Source: Erigeron canadensis
Lineage: Eukaryota; Streptophyta; Magnoliopsida; Asterales; Asteraceae
Assembly (NCBI RefSeq): GCF_010389155.1
Contig: NC_057762.1
Span: forward strand, 8,419,513 to 8,483,512
Direction: 5' to 3'
DNA length: 64,000 nt
The notes under the pieces were generated by a model. That model had not been told where the DNA came from and did no database searches. It saw nothing but the letters and a program-made list of their open reading frames with translations. This document shows positions 58,301 through 64,000 of this stretch, one piece after another (position 1 is the first letter of the stretch; each line of letters begins with the position of its first letter). The translations under genes were made by a program, and so were the position numbers.

Positions 58301-58965
58301 ATACATATCTCGTTATTTGGTCTTATCAATTAACCAAATCACTCATTTAAACATTAGTAAGTACCCAAGTAACATGAGATTAATTGCAAAATTTCAGTGT
58401 ACAAGTACATTTTACAAAGTAGTCATTGAATATAACCAAAATGATGTTATTGTATTGGATACACTTGTGGATGCAATGCAACACATGTTTGATTTCAGTT
58501 CTCAAGTTTTTATCAAGTTTTAATTTTAATCCAGAACTTTTATAATCTTTTCAAATTACTCCTAGATGTTTTATAGCTTTTTTTTCTAATGGTACTTTAC
58601 TTTTTTACTTTAAATCATGTATTCTTTTTTCCTTTCAAGTTTCAATCTGGAACACATTTCTCTAATTTTGTACTTTTACTCATCGATCACTTATATATGG
58701 ACCTTAACATATAAAGTAGAATATAATACAAACAGTACTAACTATGTGACAAGTCGCTTGCAGTTTATCACTTTAACATATAAAGTAGAATAGAATACAA
58801 ACAGAAATTCACTTGACAGGATTACATATGTAAGTATGTGGCCATTGTGAATGTTAACTACTTGCTATATGAAAAAACTTTTATAGTTTTACTTTTTATT
58901 AGTACTTATAGAACTCGAACTAACTGTTTTACAGTACAACTTAATTTGTAATTCTATACTTTTAC
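58301..58965. other. Intergenic, acyltransferase 3' flank
   Basis: AT-rich DNA downstream of the minus-strand gene, containing its 3' UTR. No poly(A) signal singled out. Confidence 0.5.
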
Positions 58966-61900
58966 TTAGTACAACTTAAATGTTGGAATTTCACTTTCAT
59001 GGCCATGGCTGAGCTGGTAAACAAATCGAGATAGTATACTTCGATAAGGATCGTGCTCTCTTTTTTCTTTCAAATAACGAAGGCAACTCTCCACCTCCGA
59101 CTTCACCTCTAAATACAGTTCATGTGCATTTTCCGCTTTCATTAGCTCCTTCTGTCTCCCTGCAGTTGCAAAACCACTATCGATCCTTTCATTTGCACAA
59201 ACAAATACAAAGTGTCTACATTTCAGTTCAGAAACATACCCTGTGTCTCAATTGGCTTTCCAAACAGATAATAGAACCGCCCAGGAAGTTTGGGACACAT
59301 TAGTGGCAAGTGTATATGTTGGTTTGCTATATCTCCTTCGGCGTTCCTCCTGTTATCACAATGCAGAAGAATTCAATCCAACACCATACCAATCGTAATA
59401 GGTATTAGTAGGTAATCTATGATACCTTAGCTGTATTGCCTCATCGGTTAGCTCTTGTATGAATCTTCTGAGAAATGGAATTTTCATTTGGTCCTCATAA
59501 TCAAAAACTAGCTGAATAAACAACATTCATCAGTTATGTTAACGTTACCATAAAAAATGCGGGATCAATATAGTATGTGCTTCAAACTTATGAAGCCAAC
59601 CCGTGTTTTTCAAAGGAAATTGTTGAGATAGCACTTGTATCATTCTTATAAAATTTTAATAAACAACATATGCAACCACAAAAGGGGAAATGTAGTTTGT
59701 CATTAGTACATATAAGATTGTTTTGAAATAGAAATATTGAAGAAAAATAAGATAAACCCATACTTCACCAGCATCGTCTTCTCCAACGACACCAAATGGT
59801 ATGATTTTGGCTCCAAATCTAGCTGCCATCCTGACAAATTCAGAGTGCTCTGGCCAGAATAATTTGTACTCTTCACCCTGAACACGTAAAAGTATCGACG
59901 TAACAACATTGAAAAATGTGTTTCAAAGTAGCATAAAAAATTTAACATTAGTCACCTTTCTGTGAAGAGATTCACGCAAACCGCCTGGATACAGAAGAAT
60001 ATGTGACTTGAGTTTGAAGAGTTTAAAAAGGTTTGTTGGTGAAACAGGAACTGCTCCCATAATTCTATGAGTATCATATTGTGATATATCAGACAATATT
60101 CCTTCTTTCGATATATTAAACATCATTGGATGAGCCACCCCTCGCACGAGGATCCCTCTCTCGGAAAAGATACGAAAAGTTAGAGGACCCAATTCGATTC
60201 CCATCATCATGTGGTAGCCAACAAGTAAAACTGGACCCTCTGAAGGGATCCCTGAGAGCCCCCTAACAACCTTTCCATTATCTAAAGTTGACAGCATTAC
60301 AGGAGAAAAAGCTTCCTCTACAAATCTGGAAGTTATAAATATACATCTGTTAAAACAAACATATAACACAACTGCGGATGTGGTTGAGCTAAGCTGAGGT
60401 ACCTAAATATAAACGGGGCTTTAGCCTTTTCAAAATCGTGAGGAGATGGCGGCAAGTGATCTAGCACGTAATCAAGCTTCTTTGTACGGCGGTAGAAACA
60501 GGTGGCTTTTAGAATGGTAACCAAGTCATGATCTTGATCCTGGTACATTAGATATTACTGTAAATAACTTTAACATTTAGGCAATATAAAAGAAGCCCCA
60601 CATTATATTGTCCTCCAAAGATTAATAAATGTGCCAAAATGACTACACAAGAGTCCTATGAACTTAAAAGCAGCATGGCTGGATCAGTGGTAAACACCCT
60701 TGCCTTTGGATACAGAGGTCATGGGTTCGATCTTCATCCCATGCAAAGGTTGGAGGGCCTTTTCTACCATTTAGGTAGAAACTGGAAGCAGCCTCTCTAC
60801 TTAGGTAGAAGTAAGGTCTGCCTACATCTTAACCTCCCCCATACACCGTTGAGGTATTGGGGCTCAAAACCCGCGGAAGGCGGCACTGAGCAGTTACTTA
60901 CTTACTTTTACTCCCTACCAGAATTGACTACACAAAAGCCCCACGTTTGTAGCACTAAATGTTTATACAAAAAAGAGTCCCTACCATAAAGAGCATGTGA
61001 CCACTGTCGTTAAATGTACGAATATCAGATCGTGGTAGTAAACGATGAAGTCTTTCACCTTCCTTTCGACTTGGTAACAACTGATCTCTGCCACTGTAGA
61101 TATGTGCTACATAAATTGGTAGCCCACAAGAAGTTTCCTATGTAGTGACAACCACAAGTTGACAGAAACAGAAAGCATCTAAAATTTCTTGTATTTTGTA
61201 GATTTGTTTTAGCAGAATTTTAAAGTTGATTTTAGCAGAACACATTTTTTATTTTTTCAGAGTTCTTACAATTCTGTTTAATATAAGTATCTATCGAAAG
61301 AACCCTAAAATGTTAAAGATAGCAAACCTGGAGAGGATTAGTGTCTGAGCCGTGACATTGTGAAGGCGTGAATTGGTGTATGAACAGGCTGAATCAAGCA
61401 GCTTCAGTTTCCATACAAGCGTCTCCACCTCAAGTATTTCAGTTAGGCCCTGCAACTTCAACCATCAGTCTGTGATCACTGTGCAGAACTATTTATTCGA
61501 TAATGTTTTTAAGTTTAGAATCATTAGAACAAAGAAAAGTTTCTTTCAACAAATATATGAACACATCCAAGACAAGCTATTCAAAGATTTATTAGTGATA
61601 TTGGATAGACCAATCTTTAAGTTAATATGTACAAAGGAGAGAGCCAAAATTCTGATTTCTGCCTGTGATCGACTATATACAGCTATTGAGTATTCAATAT
61701 GTGAAGCTTACAGGAAGATCAGACGACAATGATACCATAGCCTTTGTGATTTCTGCTATCCACATTGAAGCCATGCCTATAAAGTTAGGTATGTGAGCAG
61801 TAGTTGAAACAATCATGTATATAATAAAAGAATTAGAAAATAAACACAAAATTCAGAATTCAAAGCCACCTGACATCAGATTCAGAACATAACCAAGGGC

Positions 61901-63094
61901 GACATCAAGTTCCTTTGACATGGCTTCTAACGCTTGTATTACTGGACGCATCTGTGATCCATCGTAAGATGTAGCTGCAAAGGAGACAGTGTATGTAAAT
62001 AGTTGATTAAACCAATTCTTGAAACAGAAATTTCTCACCTGAGTTGGCCAAAACTAAGAGAATATCAATGTTAGGATTGCATGCCGCGGTGGATAGTGCA
62101 AGGCAAGCTCCAAAAGAGTGCCCCACAAGATATATTGGCCTCTCGGGTGATTGGGAATTCTCAGACTGAACAGTGCGTGAGACCAGCTTAACGAGTTCTA
62201 ATGAGCCAATAGACCAGTTAAAAAATGAAATATAAGAAACAAGTCTTCCCAAATCTAGAAAAATGGCAAGAACCATGAGTAGAAAAACAACAAGAACAAT
62301 TTATGAACCAGATACCATAAAACAGGTAATAAAAGTAATATAGCTGTATGTAAAAGAACAAAAAAGTCTAAGAAAAAACCTGGAAATGGTGTCCGATCTG
62401 TAGCAGGTATATGCAGGCACCAAATATCAAACATCCTACAGTTGTTTGGGAAAGAATTGACACAGATTTTAAGAGTTGTTAGTTAAATCACATTCCGTCA
62501 GTAATATCATATATGTGTGTGTGTGTGTGTATTGAGATAAAGAAATTAGTAATGGATTAACCGTGTTAAGAATGCAACATGAACACTAGAAATGAACTAC
62601 TAGTATATGTTATCTATCCCTTAGATTGGACGATAAGTAACACTTACTCTCCAAGTCTACGATGATGCAAAGAAAGCCCAAGCCCGGATCCACCAATCCC
62701 TGAAAATACATGCACGTATCAGAAAATTACGCGTATGTAATTCGTTTAACATAAAGATGTGTAGTTGAATATAGAAAAACTGTTCATGAATACCTGGTAA
62801 GTAGAGTAGAAGAGGAGAGTTTGGTAAGCGTGAGGAGCCGAAGTCCAGAGGACAAAACCAACGAGGTGGTCCCCTCTCTGCAGATATCAATACTTGTGTG
62901 GCATGTTCCTCATAAACAATTAGATTGTTATTGTCATTTGAAGCATGAATACGATTATTTAGACTTTGAAAATGGGATTGAGAAGGACGTGCTACATGAG
63001 TAGGCACGGAGAGTGAACTTGAGAGCAGTCTTGTAGTAACAAATTGATGATTGATGAAAGGGGAGTAACAAGAAAGTTTACGAGCAATAGACAT
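58966..63094 (-). CDS. Phytyl ester synthase / acyltransferase-like, chloroplastic (PES1/PES2 type)
   Basis: Fourteen GT-AG exons: 63094-62794, 62699-62648, 62435-62380, 62197-62039, 61974-61870, 61776-61712, 61449-61328, 61093-60985, 60539-60403, 60325-59956, 59877-59764, 59511-59426, 59349-59240, 59159-58966. Phases agree throughout; 659 aa, a little under the usual 700. The N-terminus (MSIARKLSCYSPF, Ser/Arg-rich) looks like a plastid transit peptide. An alpha/beta-hydrolase domain follows with LPGIGGSG, the nucleophile elbow GHSFG, Asp in SSGRDQLLP and His in DSGHMLFM. Then comes the LPLAT/DAGAT acyltransferase part (VGYHMMMGIEL, YPGGLRESLHRK, EEYKLFWPEHSEF, LPGRFYYLFGKPIET). In this family the enzyme esterifies phytol or diacylglycerol with fatty acids released from galactolipids in plastoglobules during stress and senescence. 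Intron 8 contains a SINE. Confidence 0.88.
60640..60938 (+). mobile_element. tRNA-derived SINE, copy 2, in intron 8 of the acyltransferase gene
   Basis: TGACTACACAAGAG (60640-60653) and TGACTACACAAAAG (60925-60938) are target duplications with one change. They enclose 271 bp, the same length as copy 1. It has an A-box-like TGGATCAGTGGTAAAC, B box GGTTCGATCT, the conserved TTTAGGTAGAAACTGGAAGC body and a TTACTTACTTACTT tail. It is antisense to the host gene and makes up most of this 445-nt intron. Confidence 0.85.
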
Positions 63095-64000
63095 TATGGA
63101 TGGTTTCACAGAGTGAAAAATATGTTAGTACAATATATTGGACGTTACTATATAAAGGCCGTAGAAGGAAGAGGAAGAAGACTCGATTACACTAGCGTTT
63201 CTTCGAATCAGATACGGTTCATTTCTCGATTCACAGCTTTTTAATTTGGATGGTTGCTACATTTTATCATTACAATATTATTGCTTTCTGTACTTCGTTT
63301 TTTGAACATTGCTTTTTGTACTTCTTTTATTTCGGTTTTTAGGAAATAATATTTGTTAAACAAGTACTAAAAAGTGAACTATTTACAAAAGACAGGAATA
63401 AGACATATCAACCTATCTTCTCTAAATGGGTTATGCTTAATTAATAAACAAGATACAATGCTCCTATTTTATACCAAACGAGTACCCAACTAATATCTGT
63501 AAACCAATTTCAAACAATATGAGTAGAATTCGTAAACCTGCCCTTCTAATACAACTTGGAATCAAGTGCCTTATTCAAGTCATACATAAACTGATAGCGT
63601 ATGAGCTTTTATAGCTGCTTTTTACATATACATGAAAATGGATTTCACCATGTTAAAAGAAAAGCTAATATTGAATGAAAATGGAACCCACCATTGTTTA
63701 AGAAAATGTTTAACCGATGTATCATTATGTATATGGTCTTATCGATCAACCAAATTACTCATCTAAGCTTCATTAATTTGTTAAGAATCGAGATTCCTTA
63801 TCCACAGGATCGACAACAAGATTGAACAAGAATTATGATTCTATTATAACCCAATAAACCGTTGGTTACATTGAAAAAGACACGAAAAACTAAAATACAA
63901 ACTTCTATATATAATGCTCTAATGACGGTTATTCCTGAATCGTTGTGTTGCTTCAAACCATTGTGACCTTTGCCATGAGAGCACTAAACCGTTGCCTCCT
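63095..64000. other. Acyltransferase upstream region; dispersed-repeat copy
   Basis: The first few hundred bases should hold the minus-strand promoter and leader. 63698-63780 (TGTTTAAGAAAATGTTTAAC ... GGTCTTATCGATCAACC) is a diverged copy of the sequence that flanks the foldback element at 57781-57820 and 58301-58380. No gene is seen in the rest. Confidence 0.55.

Overview
The window reads as nuclear DNA of a flowering plant: genes with GT-AG introns, a NAC factor, a QALGGH zinc finger, a chloroplast-type acyltransferase, and dense plant transposons. Protein similarity points to a eudicot. An asterid such as Asteraceae is my guess, but nothing here proves it. The DNA is AT-rich, and most of it is transposon-derived.

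Four host genes are supported. A short, unusual NAC-domain gene lies at 8072-9245 (+, 2 exons). A BAR-domain gene of the At2g33490 type lies at 19912-30135 (+, 9 exons) and has two TE-filled introns. An intronless EAR-type C2H2 zinc-finger gene lies at 55187-55918 (+). A phytyl ester synthase/acyltransferase-like gene lies at 58966-63094 (-, 14 exons). Exon phases were checked by hand and agree through every junction of the two large genes. The four genes look unrelated in function; this is not an operon-like cluster.

Layout: 1-5.54 kb is the right part of a CACTA (En/Spm) element with GTGGGAAAT subterminal repeats and nested smaller elements. A non-autonomous PIF/Harbinger element follows at 5.96-7.14 kb, then the NAC gene with a CACTA-type MITE placed 18 nt past its stop. 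10.99-15.32 kb is a three-level nest: a Harbinger-type element carrying an ORF, split by a solo LTR, itself holding a Tourist-like MITE. 16-19 kb has MITEs and a Helitron. The BAR gene carries a rearranged Copia fragment, including a palindrome of about 1.66 kb, in intron 2. A deleted Harbinger (ALP1-like) element sits at 32.8-33.9 kb, and a full-length but dead LINE with a perfect 13-bp target duplication at 34.1-39.9 kb. 40-53 kb is SINE, Helitron, LTR-like and MITE territory. The zinc finger and the acyltransferase genes occupy 55-63 kb, with three related SINEs in the window, one of them inside an acyltransferase intron.

I did not find a convincing new enzymatic system. The most notable items are the Copia palindrome inside a host intron, the CACTA MITE fused to the NAC 3' end, the Harbinger/LTR/MITE nest, and an apparent empty-site paralogue for a foldback element.
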